The notes below the pieces were generated by a model. It worked only from the letters and a program-made list of their open reading frames with translations. It made no database searches and was not told the origin of the DNA. Both the position numbers and the translations under genes were made by a program. A stretch of 64,000 bases of DNA, taken from positions 6,886,580 to 6,950,579 of the forward strand of contig NZ_AP025018.1 in assembly GCF_019977735.1 (NCBI RefSeq). Direction: 5' to 3'. Below are positions 26,553 to 35,240 of this stretch, piece by piece; within the stretch, counting starts at the first letter, position 1, and the number at the start of each line of letters is the position of its first letter. The stretch comes from Calothrix sp. PCC 7716 (GTDB taxonomy: Bacteria; Cyanobacteriota; Cyanobacteriia; Cyanobacteriales; Nostocaceae).

Positions 26553-27641
26553 CTATTTATCCTTGGATACTAAATATTTTTCGTAAGCTTCTCTCATGTC
26601 ATCATCATTAAGATGAACATAAGTATTAATTGTTGTTTGGATACTACTATGACCTAAACGTTTCTGTACATAAGCCATATCTATTCCTGATTTGATTAAC
26701 TCAGATGCATGAGTATGACGAAAAAGGTGAGCATTTATTTTTATTCCTGTTTGTTTTTTTAGTTTTTTAAATAAACCAGTTACAGTCGAATATTGCATTG
26801 GGCTTCCGGCTTCACTTTTCCAAATATTGACAAATACATAATCTGAGTCAACATCAGGATATTCGTTAATTATGTAGCTGCTATAAAGCTTCATTAAAGA
26901 GCCAGGTACTTGTAAAATTCTTTCATTTCTTGACTTACCTCTGGCATTGTTAAAGTTATTATTTCTCGTGACAATACGAATTTCATTTTTACCCGCGACT
27001 GAATTAATATCTTCGTGTCGTAGTCCTAACGCTTCTCCTATTCTCATGCCTGTTTCATAAAGAAGCATAACTAAAAACTTATCTCTTTGAGAGTGACAAC
27101 AATCGACAAGTTGTTTAATCTGTTCTAAATTTAAAATTCCTGGGAAAACTTTTGGCTCTTTTAGTTTCAGCAGTTTTGTTCTAACTGCTTTGTTTTTAGA
27201 CATTTCATACAGCAAAGGTTTGTACTTGCGATTTGCAGGATTAATGTACCGATAAGCATCTACTGAATTTACTGTCCCATTACGTTTATGAAACTCGTAA
27301 AAATTGTACACAGCTGATAGGATTGTGTTGATAGTCCTTTCTGTCCTTTTCGCTTCTTGCTGCTGTATAGAAATAATTCTAGGATTAGGACTACGTAGCC
27401 AAAGTATAAAATTGGCTAGATACGATTGATTGATTTCCCTCCAATCAAACTTAGAATCTTGTATAAATTCCCATAACAGCTTGAGATGGTAAGCGTAGTT
27501 TGAGACTGTATTTGGCGATTTTTCAATGCTTTCTAGGTGGCGCAAATAGTTATTAACTGGGTTGATAGGTAAATAGTTATCATCTATCAAAATCCAGGTA
27601 TTCTTCCCGTTGCTAGGGAGTTTTATTCTTTGTACTTTCAT
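26553..27641 (-). CDS. tnpA: Tyrosine recombinase, Tn554 TnpA-like
   Basis: A 362-residue recombinase, close to the length of Tn554 TnpA. The core-binding domain is SPNTVSNYAYHLKLLWEFI (about residues 42-60). The catalytic residues are the Arg of TGMRIGEALGLRHED, HLFRHTHASELIKSG, RLGHSSIQTT and the Tyr of NTYVHLND. It is the promoter-proximal gene and starts 115 bases inside the right end of the element. It is homologous along its length to the recombinase at 671-1783, so the two elements in this window share an ancestor. Confidence 0.9.
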   Translation of the reverse strand: MKVQRIKLPSNGKNTWILIDDNYLPINPVNNYLRHLESIEKSPNTVSNYAYHLKLLWEFIQDSKFDWREINQSYLANFILWLRSPNPRIISIQQQEAKRTERTINTILSAVYNFYEFHKRNGTVNSVDAYRYINPANRKYKPLLYEMSKNKAVRTKLLKLKEPKVFPGILNLEQIKQLVDCCHSQRDKFLVMLLYETGMRIGEALGLRHEDINSVAGKNEIRIVTRNNNFNNARGKSRNERILQVPGSLMKLYSSYIINEYPDVDSDYVFVNIWKSEAGSPMQYSTVTGLFKKLKKQTGIKINAHLFRHTHASELIKSGIDMAYVQKRLGHSSIQTTINTYVHLNDDDMREAYEKYLVSKDK

Positions 27642-27760
27642 GAGCTTTGTAGGCTCTGTAGACTTATACTACATAACATACTACACAAGGATACAAATCC
27701 TGTCAATAGTTTTTGTTGTTGTTGTTATATAATAAGATTTGTCTATCTCACATAATGTGT

Positions 27761-28075
27761 TCTGTTTGTGGCTATGCTGCGGATGCAGACAACAACGCCG
27801 CTCGCAATATTAAACAACGTTGTTTAGACAAGTTTAATATTAAACTCACACTTAAGCCACATATTAAAAAAGAGAAAGCGGTACGGAGGGACTTGCCGGA
27901 ACCGGAACAGTTAACCCTTGGGTTAATATTGTTTGAAACGCCCACCTGTGAATCGACACAGGTTGAAAGGAGAAATGCGGGTGCTAGGAATAGCAAACGC
28001 TCGCAGCCTGGGAACCTCTCGAAACAGTTAAATCTGTTTGAGGATATTGAGGATGCATCGAGTTCTGCGCCTTAA
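27761..28075 (+). pseudogene. tnpB: TnpB 3' part, separated by element 2
   Basis: Begins in the second Cys pair of the zinc ribbon (SVCGYAADADNNAARNI, with the last RuvC Asp in DADNN) and runs 104 codons to the stop. It continues the frame broken at 23816. The tail is long for the family and ends LSKQLNLFEDIEDASSSAP, where QLNLF resembles a sliding-clamp-binding motif. An apparent start inside the element at 27713 would only yield a non-functional tail. Confidence 0.8.
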
Positions 28076-28080
28076 GAATC

Positions 28081-28106
28081 CCTCCCCTTTCAGGTGAGGG
28101 AGCCGT
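28081..28106. repeat. Right-end hairpin of the split tnpB element
   Basis: CCCTCCCC and GTGAGGGAG pair around TTTCAG just past the tnpB stop codon. This matches the usual place of the right-end stem-loop and guide-RNA end in IS200/IS605 elements, as at 6710-6730 for the other tnpB in this window. Confidence 0.45.
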
Positions 28107-28225
28107 CAATATATATACCTTTTCGCCTAGAAGTAAATTTTCTGGTATCCCTGGATAAAGTCCCTCATACTAATAAAAAATTATACTCATATGTTCGGTT
28201 TTTACTTGATAAACGGCGCCTATCC

Positions 28226-28438
28226 TCATTGTTTTAATATTTCCATTACTCGCGCGACACCCGGCTTTATGGCTGCTTGTTCGAGTGGGAAACCATATTC
28301 CGCAGCTAAATAAATCATCTCTTCATCGTTATCAAGTACAGACATAAATTTATCAAATAACATTTGATCTTTGAGGACGTACTCGAAAAAGCTTAGAAAC
28401 TCCTGCCGTTGTTGTAATTCCGTGATTTCATTATTCAT
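28226..28438 (-). CDS. Nif11-like small protein
   Basis: A 70-residue protein. LKDQMLFDKFMSVLDNDEEM followed by IYLAAEYGFPLEQAAI fits the Nif11 domain pattern (helix, short loop with the Glu-Met pair, then the 'A-x-x-x-G-F' helix). Nif11 domains occur as leader peptides of ribosomally made natural products and as stand-alone proteins in nitrogen-fixing cyanobacteria. No Gly-Gly cleavage site or core peptide follows the domain, so a stand-alone form is more likely. No modifying enzyme is next to it. Confidence 0.6.
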   Translation of the reverse strand: MNNEITELQQRQEFLSFFEYVLKDQMLFDKFMSVLDNDEEMIYLAAEYGFPLEQAAIKPGVARVMEILKQ

Positions 28439-28533
28439 ATTTAATACAAGAACATAATTTATAATATTTTATACTCAATACTGTATCGGCGCCACTCACG
28501 TTGTCGCAATAAATATAAACGTAAATGCAGTTT

Positions 28534-30978
28534 TCACTCTTTCTTACAAGATACAGATTGAAATTGAGGTGTATTATTTTTTGTAAAAGAGGTGTTAGCA
28601 ACTAAGTATAAATCTCCTTCATCAGAACGCACCCAACCAATAGCTTCGACAATTTTATCTGAATAGCGCGAAGAATCTATGTTTGTTTTATTTGGTGCAT
28701 AATTAAGAGAATCTTGCCGACTTTCATTATCACCTCTCTTAACTGACACCCAATCAGGTTCAATGGTAGTATTACTTCTAATCACGTCTCTAGGACTAAC
28801 AGGCAGTCCACCACGTCCAGTGATAACAAATTGGCTTTGATTTCTTAATACATCAGTCCTACAGCTTTGACTAAGTTTCTGCTCAACTACCTGCGTTGGT
28901 AAATTAATAGGTGTACGGTTAATACTATCATCTAAAGTATTAATATTTACCACACCATTCAAAGTTGGATTTTCCTGGGAAATAGCTGTGATATCGCTTG
29001 AGTCTAGCCTTGTTGGGTTTAATAAACTTGGGTCTGTCTTGTTGACTCCTAATTTTCTCACTAAGTCTTCTCGACTGAGTGGCGCCATACCAAAAAGACT
29101 AATTGCTAAAATTTGAACTTTGCCACCACTACCGCTAAACGCATTCGCAGTAATATCATTGTTTTCTTGAGGTGGCACCACAATAAAACCAGTAGGGATA
29201 TCAATATTAATATTGCCACCATCCCCAGGAGTATCCAACTTACCTGCTGATGCTGATATTTGACTACCTCTACGCATTAGTAATAAATCACTTAAGAATA
29301 AATTTATATTACCGCCCTTACCAGAGTCAGCTTCAGATATGAGTTTACCCTGATTATCCAAAATTATCGAACGAGCTTGGACTTTAAGTGCGCCAGCTAA
29401 ACCGAGATTATTTATATCACTTGAATAGTTTATAAAATCGTTTACAACCACACTGCTAACATTCACTTCGGCTCTATCGCGCACAATTAATTGCTGCGTA
29501 TTAAGCTCCAAGTTTCCAGCATTTCCAGAACCTTGGGTCGAAGTAAATAAACCACTAACTGTAGAATTATTTTTACCATAAAATCCACCAGCTAGTTCTA
29601 TGGAATCTCTGGCGTTCACCGTTAAATTTCCTCCTTGTCCAGTAGCTGGTATATATTGCTCAGAAGTCGCTAGGTACTGTGGTAATGAAAAAGTTGATAT
29701 GCTTGCCCCACCTTGAATATTCAACCTAGATGTATTAATTGCTACTTCACCCGCATTTCCAGTAGCATAAGCTGAACTTAAAATTCCACTGGGTATAAAT
29801 AAATCACGATTTATACCTGGAAACTTAAAAGAATAACCACCTTGAAGTTCTACAGAATCGGCGTTTACTATCAATCGCCCTCCCAACCCTGAACCCCTAC
29901 TATAAGTTTCTACTTGCGCTCCATCTTTAATAACAAGCTTGGGAGTTGTAATCGTTAAGGAAGGGGCATTACCCACGCTGTTTGTTCCAATTTCCAAGCG
30001 ATTACCACCGTTACCAATTAGTTCTACAAGCTCTGTTGCAGTCAGTGTTAAATTTCCTCCTGAATCGGAGCCTAACGTTGTACTTAAAACACTTGAACCA
30101 CCATTAATTAGGATGTGCCTTCCTGTAAGCTGGATACTACCGCCACCAAAGCCACTAGCATCTACAATCGATGGAATTTTAGTTTGCTCAAGGATTTGGA
30201 TATTTTGGAAATTTTGGATACCTTCGTACCCAAAAACCCAACTTTGCTCTCTTGAGTGCAAACTTAATAGACTATTATTACCTACACTTAATAACTCAAT
30301 TCTTCCCCCTGGTGCTGTTAAATTGCCACCACTCAGTATCACCGAGCCGCCAACAAGTGCTAAGTTTTTGTTTATGGACACTTGTAGACCAACTGGATAA
30401 CCTAAGCTGTTAGTTTTACTATCTGGACTTGCTTGAGATGTTAGATAGATAGGATTCGCGGTTGTTCCAAATTGTAAGCCTTCTGGAACACTTACTTTTA
30501 GTACTTGTTGGGGTTTAGTATCTGTGGCGCTAAACTTACTACCATTTGCAAAATTAATGCTTGATGCTGTACTTGCTATAAATGACCCCCCAATATCTAA
30601 TTCAGCGTTATTACCAAAAATAATTCCGTTCGGATTAATAAAAAATAGATTAGCGGCGCCGTTCGCTTTAATTACACCATCTATGTTAGAAACTTTAGAA
30701 CCCGTTACCCGGCTAATAATATTTTGAATATCTAGTTTGTTGTTAAAGTAAGCACTAGTACCAATAGGTATGGAGAATTCTTCAAAACTGTGAAATAGAT
30801 TACTTCCTGCTTGAGTTCCTCCATTTATGATTTTACTATTATTAATACTCTGTATGCTTGAATTATTAGGTAAAGTTGTGTCTGGTATGATTTGAGCAAC
30901 AGCAAAGTTTTCCTTTAAAGCTATTACTTTACAACAAATTACGCCAAAAACTCTCAACATACTTAAGATAGTGTTCAT
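28534..30978 (-). CDS. Filamentous haemagglutinin-type exoprotein (two-partner secretion)
   Basis: An 814-residue surface protein. A signal-like N-terminus (about 1-28) is followed by the TPS secretion domain: GGTQAGSNLFHSFEEFSIP and NLFFINPNGIIFGNNAELDI are the hallmark motifs. The middle is a beta-helix with repeated Asn/Gly-rich rungs (SGNAGNLELNTQQLIVRDRA, GKGGNINLFLSDLLLMRRGS). The C-terminus has SCRTDVL and ITGRGGLPVSPRD, common at the end of cyanobacterial FHA-like proteins. It would need a TpsB outer-membrane pore, which is not in the window. Role: adhesion or contact at the cell surface (family inference). Confidence 0.85.
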   Translation of the reverse strand: MNTILSMLRVFGVICCKVIALKENFAVAQIIPDTTLPNNSSIQSINNSKIINGGTQAGSNLFHSFEEFSIPIGTSAYFNNKLDIQNIISRVTGSKVSNIDGVIKANGAANLFFINPNGIIFGNNAELDIGGSFIASTASSINFANGSKFSATDTKPQQVLKVSVPEGLQFGTTANPIYLTSQASPDSKTNSLGYPVGLQVSINKNLALVGGSVILSGGNLTAPGGRIELLSVGNNSLLSLHSREQSWVFGYEGIQNFQNIQILEQTKIPSIVDASGFGGGSIQLTGRHILINGGSSVLSTTLGSDSGGNLTLTATELVELIGNGGNRLEIGTNSVGNAPSLTITTPKLVIKDGAQVETYSRGSGLGGRLIVNADSVELQGGYSFKFPGINRDLFIPSGILSSAYATGNAGEVAINTSRLNIQGGASISTFSLPQYLATSEQYIPATGQGGNLTVNARDSIELAGGFYGKNNSTVSGLFTSTQGSGNAGNLELNTQQLIVRDRAEVNVSSVVVNDFINYSSDINNLGLAGALKVQARSIILDNQGKLISEADSGKGGNINLFLSDLLLMRRGSQISASAGKLDTPGDGGNINIDIPTGFIVVPPQENNDITANAFSGSGGKVQILAISLFGMAPLSREDLVRKLGVNKTDPSLLNPTRLDSSDITAISQENPTLNGVVNINTLDDSINRTPINLPTQVVEQKLSQSCRTDVLRNQSQFVITGRGGLPVSPRDVIRSNTTIEPDWVSVKRGDNESRQDSLNYAPNKTNIDSSRYSDKIVEAIGWVRSDEGDLYLVANTSFTKNNTPQFQSVSCKKE

Positions 30979-31206
30979 AATTATACATGCTTTTCAGCAA
31001 TCATTGATTCATATACGAATGCTTATCATCAAATTAACTTGATAATAGATTGATTATTGGTACATTTTAGAACGATATGGCACGTAAAACTTCTACATTC
31101 TACGATAATGCATTATATTCCACATAAGTATGTAGGATAAGCAATAGCCCATCCTACATACTTAAAGATTCTTAAACTCAGATTAAAATTTCCTATCTAT
31201 ACTGTA

Positions 31207-31458
31207 CTAGCATACTTTACATCCTTGAGGACTATTATTTGTTGGGCAAGGTATTATTTTTATGCATTTTTTGCTCTTGAGCTTCATCTCAAGTTTTATA
31301 TTTTGTAAAACTTCCTGTACCTGTTCACTATAAGGTTCAAACACAGTAGCTTCTATTAGTTCCTTTCCTTCAGCTAGTTGCTGATTATTACCTCCACTAA
31401 TTTGAGGTGTAGTTGAATAGTTTTCGCCTTGTAAATGCTGTAAATTTTCAGTTGACAT
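31207..31458 (-). CDS. Small protein with Cys-rich C-terminus
   Basis: An 83-residue product from the Met at 31458 (MSTENLQHLQGEN), preceded by TAGGGAA at a spacing of 8. The upstream start at 31500 adds 14 unlikely residues. The N-terminal 65 residues are soluble and polar; the last 20 hold four Cys: KKCIKIIPCPTNNSPQGCKVC. A polar leader with a short Cys-rich tail resembles ribosomal-peptide precursors, but no maturation gene is adjacent, so this is only a suggestion. Confidence 0.45.
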   Translation of the reverse strand: MSTENLQHLQGENYSTTPQISGGNNQQLAEGKELIEATVFEPYSEQVQEVLQNIKLEMKLKSKKCIKIIPCPTNNSPQGCKVC

Positions 31459-31563
31459 GATGATTTTCCCTAATAATAAACGCTTATATTTATTTTGCAA
31501 GAAGATGCTTTTGCCTCTTCTATACGCTTAATAGGTGTGGTGTAAATCAACTTATGCAGCATC

Positions 31564-31588
31564 GTTTCCAACTTTATTATATTTATAC
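31564..31588 (+). repeat. Tn7-like right-type end abutting the left end of the intact element
   Basis: GTTTCCAACTTTATTATATT followed by TATAC is a copy of the right-end terminal site (38597-38622) with small changes. It points the same way as the right end and is separated by 5 bases (TCAAG) from the left end of the intact element. It is not part of that element and is best read as the end of an older copy. Confidence 0.6.
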
Positions 31589-31593
31589 TCAAG

Positions 31594-31742
31594 TGTATAA
31601 ATATAATAAAGTTGGATACTGACAGGGACGCTCAAGCCTTGATTTGCCGTTAGGTACTGGATAGCTATTTATAATAAAGTTGGAAACTGAGGCGCCCAGT
31701 CGTTCGGATAAGAGCGTTTATGATCATAATAAAGTTGGAAAC
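31594..31742. repeat. Left end of the Tn7-like element, three TnsB-type sites
   Basis: Sites at 31594-31619 (terminal, TGTATAAATATAATAAAGTT and on), 31671-31687 and 31726-31742, all with ATAATAAAGTTGGAAAC or one mismatch. They are widely spaced, unlike the tightly packed right end, the same asymmetry as in Tn7. The last site is 23 bases from the tniQ stop codon. Confidence 0.75.
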
Positions 31743-31764
31743 TGTTACAAAAGTATACATTACA

Positions 31765-33708
31765 TTACTTAAATTTACTTAAAAATTCTAAAGCAATATC
31801 AATTGCTTCTTTGACTTGAGGCTCTTCGACAATTGTTGAACTCGCCAAGCCTGCTCGACGCAAGAGTTGATAGCGCTTCGGGCAAAACATCTTTTGTCGA
31901 AAGCTCTCAGTTGCCCATTTTAGACGACGAATAGCAAAATCCTTATAACTTTCAAGCTTTGATGATATAACCTCTGAAGTTAAAGGCAATTTGTTACGCA
32001 TCTTTTTGCGGAACAGGTCTGGACGGTTAATAGCAGCGCAAATTGCTTTTATTGTTATTCTTTCTGGACGACCAGGAGCATTTTGAATCAAATTTGCTGC
32101 ACTTGTAACTGCTTGAGATAGCTCAATATCGCGTTTAGACCAGTTTACTAACGTTCTGGCTCCTCCTTTATTTCGAGGTGGTAGATGAGCTGAAAACCAT
32201 TGATAATCTCGCTTATAAAGCCAGCTATAAATAGAATGATATTTTTGTATTAGAAACGAATGCGTTGCTTGTGGATATTTTTCTAAAATATCAAGCCAAG
32301 AAGCACGTAACTGTTCTCGTTTTTCTTGAAATGTTTTTTGATTTTTGGTATCAAAACGTAAATCCTTATCAGTAAGTTTTGATTGATATCGCGATCCAAC
32401 ACGAGGAAATTCTAGGCCGAGCTTAACGGCACGTTCTTTGATAGTTCTACCAGTAACACCAAGGCGGCGTGCAATTTCACATAAACTTAGGGATGAATCT
32501 ATCCAAAAAGTTCTTAAAGCTGTTTCCCATGATTGACTGTTAGGAGAACAGCGGGAATAAGAAAATTTATCATCTATTGATGAATTAGTAACAATTCTTG
32601 AGTAACCGAAGCCACAAGCACAATGAAACTTACCGACGGGTTTCTTAGCTGAGTTTACGCAAGTTATACTATATTTATTAATTGTTAATTGTCCAAAATG
32701 CTCACTCGTTGGATCAAGACAAGGCCAAGGACCATCACCAAATGGTTTAAAAATATTTATCGAATAATCGTTTTGAAAAAAATCTGATGCTGTTAATCCT
32801 AAAAATTGAATAAGTAAAAGATGATGGATTGGGTGACTAGCTGCATTTTTATTGAAACTATGTACTAAATTAATTAGCCAATTAGTATTTTTAGTTTTGT
32901 CAATTGAACATGACAGTTTCTTCAATAAATCATTAGGATAGTAGCTTAAAAACTCTGGAACTAAAGCTGTAATATTGACAGTTTTATTCGGATAAGCTAA
33001 TTGACGGTCAAGCAAATTTATCATATATTTGTCACGCAATAAAGAGTACCCTGGTACTGTTCTATAATGATTTAATAACCAAAAAACATCATTAGCGATT
33101 TGCATCATATGTTTATGAGAAATATTTGATAAGTCAAGAAAAGAGTATGATGCTATTTTAATAGCTTCGGATGCTGGTACAAAAAGTGCAGGTTGATTTC
33201 TATCTCTTACTTGTGCATGGCTGATTTCTAGAAAAAGTTGATGTTTTGAACATACAAACACACCAGGAATTTGATGGAGACGATGCCAGTACAATTCACC
33301 AAAATTTTCTAAGTCTTCTTCGGCGCATTTTGGACAAAATCTTAACCATCTTGGAGACTCAATCGCTGTGCGGTAAAGGCTTAAACAACTATAGATTGGA
33401 AAGTTATTCAAACCACTCATACTATCGACTAAACGTTTAACTCGAAATTCTGTTAAAAATGGACTATAAAATCGCAAAAGAGTGTGGTTATCAATGAGTT
33501 GCTCAACTGTATATTTATGTCCCAATGGTAAAACAGAAATAAGATGATCAAGGTAACACGGTAATTCTATAATTGCTGTATTACATTTAGTACCAAATAA
33601 TTCAGACGCGATACTTTTGACTTGTCCATATTGCACGCGACTGCTGTATCTTGCACAAATACTGTAAAGTAGCTCATCCGGATAGGGGTCGGGGAAAAAA
33701 CCAATCAT
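31765..33708 (-). CDS. tniQ: TniQ/TnsD-family target selector
   Basis: A 647-residue target-selection protein. The N-terminal TniQ domain starts FFPDPYPDELLYSICARYS, with the zinc-binding set RFCPKCAEEDL and the Cys/His of VFVCSKHQ (about residues 120-165). The C-terminal two thirds are long, like TnsD of Tn7 rather than the short TniQ of CRISPR-associated elements. They contain a helix-turn-helix-like stretch (SLCEIARRLGVTGRTIKERA, about 415-435). TnsD reads a specific attachment sequence and recruits TnsC. The position of the element suggests that the sequence read here is the 3' end of a GIY-YIG gene. It is the last gene of the operon. Confidence 0.85.
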   Translation of the reverse strand: MIGFFPDPYPDELLYSICARYSSRVQYGQVKSIASELFGTKCNTAIIELPCYLDHLISVLPLGHKYTVEQLIDNHTLLRFYSPFLTEFRVKRLVDSMSGLNNFPIYSCLSLYRTAIESPRWLRFCPKCAEEDLENFGELYWHRLHQIPGVFVCSKHQLFLEISHAQVRDRNQPALFVPASEAIKIASYSFLDLSNISHKHMMQIANDVFWLLNHYRTVPGYSLLRDKYMINLLDRQLAYPNKTVNITALVPEFLSYYPNDLLKKLSCSIDKTKNTNWLINLVHSFNKNAASHPIHHLLLIQFLGLTASDFFQNDYSINIFKPFGDGPWPCLDPTSEHFGQLTINKYSITCVNSAKKPVGKFHCACGFGYSRIVTNSSIDDKFSYSRCSPNSQSWETALRTFWIDSSLSLCEIARRLGVTGRTIKERAVKLGLEFPRVGSRYQSKLTDKDLRFDTKNQKTFQEKREQLRASWLDILEKYPQATHSFLIQKYHSIYSWLYKRDYQWFSAHLPPRNKGGARTLVNWSKRDIELSQAVTSAANLIQNAPGRPERITIKAICAAINRPDLFRKKMRNKLPLTSEVISSKLESYKDFAIRRLKWATESFRQKMFCPKRYQLLRRAGLASSTIVEEPQVKEAIDIALEFLSKFK

Positions 33709-33716
33709 TTGTCTCC

Positions 33717-35240
33717 TTATAAAGTTATAAATTCGGTAGCTGGTCGGATATAACCTTTCAGTTTAAGTTCTTCATAAACAGTAACTTTATTGTGTAAATT
33801 AGAATTATTGATTGCTAATAATCCATCTTGATTTGGCTTCAGAGTAGGATTTTTAACTGTTTTTTTTTGTTCTTTTTCCAAATCGGAAATTTCTAATTTT
33901 ACCAACTCGGACTCAGGCAAACTTTTTTGAACAATCGGTGAAGAGCTAAGTTTACCATGCACCTTTATATTATTAGTAGCTGATTTAATTACTGATGTAA
34001 TATCAGTCGGATAAATATCATCAATATTATGTAGAACCTTGGTATTGCCTGTTTTTAATGCATCTAATATTGGTCTAGCTAAACGTAAGCTATCTGCTGC
34101 TACTGACTTAATTACCCCTTCATTAACAACCTCACTTTCAGTTGTCATTGCTCGAATTTGTGCAAGCATATAAACTTTAACAGCAAAGTCAGTAATCCCA
34201 GCACTACTCTCATAAAGAGCATGACTTACTTCGGAAGTTAAGGGACAAGATTTTTTAACATACTGATACCGCCAAAGTGATTCAATAAATAATTCCCAAA
34301 CATCATCTTCTTTCATTGAGTCCCATATTAAATCTCCTTGCCCACTACCTCGGCGAGCTTGACGAAATTCTCCACTCAAAATTGACATAGCTTTATATGT
34401 TCCCACTAAAACAACAGGAACACCAATTGTATTAACTAATTGCACAAAGAAATTAAGCATTTTATTAGCTCCGCCACTCTTAGCTTCGTTCAAGTGCTGA
34501 ATTTCATCGATAACTAAAACTCCAATACAGTGTAACGAAGCGATACGAGCCATATTAGGGATTAATTCATCTACTGTACGACGTGATGAAATATAATTTT
34601 TCGAGTAATTAGTTTTTAAAACTTCATCGACAGCTTGAAAAAAATTGAGACATAATCCTTTTATAGAACCGTCGAAAGGGCAATCAAGCTTAAGCCATAC
34701 AATTTGGCAATGAGTAAAATTCTTATTTTTGTAGCGATTGTGAACAATTATTTGAGGGTATAAGGATAAAATTGCTGACACAGCAGTAGTTTTTCCAATA
34801 CCTGAAATACCAATTATGGTAAAGCCATAAGCTGACGTATACATATAGTTTGGTGGAATTTCATCGTTCGATAAAGTCTCAATCCGATTTTTTGAGTTTT
34901 TCCAAAAATCAATCATGATTGGATTTCTAAATTGGTATCCTCCTCGAATTAAACGAGAAAATCTTGCTTCCAGGTCTAAGTGAACCGGAAGAGGTTGAAA
35001 GAAACGAAGCACATTCTGAGCTAAATGCAAGCGTAAATGTAAAGGTAGATCACGCTCTTTTTCATCATAACTTGGGTAATTTGCAATTGAGCTTATTACC
35101 TCTGATGAGCTTAAAATTTTAGGTAATGCTTCGATAAGAGGATTGTCACGATAACTAGAAATTAGTGGGTCTTGGTACTCTGCTCGTACAACTTTTCCTG
35201 AACCAACTATAAGTGGTAGTTTTGAATTATTTTGAGTCAT
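33717..35240 (-). CDS. tnsC: TnsC-like AAA+ transposition regulator
   Basis: A 507-residue AAA+ ATPase. Walker A is GISGIGKTTAV (about residue 146), Walker B is GVLVIDEIQHL (about 240), and the sensor region follows at VPVVLVGTYKA. The first 130 residues are an N-terminal adaptor domain. The last 110 are polar and variable, as expected for the part that contacts TnsA/TnsB. TnsC links target selector and transposase and hydrolyses ATP to control target immunity (Tn7 knowledge). The gene overlaps tnsB by 4 bases (ATGA) and is 8 bases from tniQ, so the genes are translationally coupled. Confidence 0.85.
   Translation of the reverse strand: MTQNNSKLPLIVGSGKVVRAEYQDPLISSYRDNPLIEALPKILSSSEVISSIANYPSYDEKERDLPLHLRLHLAQNVLRFFQPLPVHLDLEARFSRLIRGGYQFRNPIMIDFWKNSKNRIETLSNDEIPPNYMYTSAYGFTIIGISGIGKTTAVSAILSLYPQIIVHNRYKNKNFTHCQIVWLKLDCPFDGSIKGLCLNFFQAVDEVLKTNYSKNYISSRRTVDELIPNMARIASLHCIGVLVIDEIQHLNEAKSGGANKMLNFFVQLVNTIGVPVVLVGTYKAMSILSGEFRQARRGSGQGDLIWDSMKEDDVWELFIESLWRYQYVKKSCPLTSEVSHALYESSAGITDFAVKVYMLAQIRAMTTESEVVNEGVIKSVAADSLRLARPILDALKTGNTKVLHNIDDIYPTDITSVIKSATNNIKVHGKLSSSPIVQKSLPESELVKLEISDLEKEQKKTVKNPTLKPNQDGLLAINNSNLHNKVTVYEELKLKGYIRPATEFITL

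Larger units (their letters stand above)
23817..27756 (-). mobile_element. Complete Tn554-like transposon (element 2, 3.94 kb)
   Basis: Inserted precisely in a tnpB gene. The ends are inverted: ATTATGTGATATACAA on the left against ATTATGTGAGATAGACAA (reverse complement) on the right. The word GTGT flanks both sides (23813-23816 and 27757-27760), and removing the element with one GTGT restores the host gene exactly. Subterminal words GTCTACAAAGCCTAC (left, from 23837) and GTCTACAGAGCCTAC (right, minus strand near 27650-27664) may be recombinase arm sites. It carries three genes, tnpA, tnpB and a DUF6262/tnpC-like gene, transcribed right to left with overlaps, and no passenger. Only one GGCGCC site was noticed in it. 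Confidence 0.85.

Noticed and set aside
29939..30727. Plus-strand frames of 67-153 codons within the FHA-type gene
   Set aside because: They are antisense to a well-supported 814-codon gene; Pro/Leu-rich products are typical of shadows.
31564..31619. Strong hairpin read as a terminator
   Set aside because: Each arm is a full transposon end with its terminal trinucleotide, so two facing ends explain the symmetry better.
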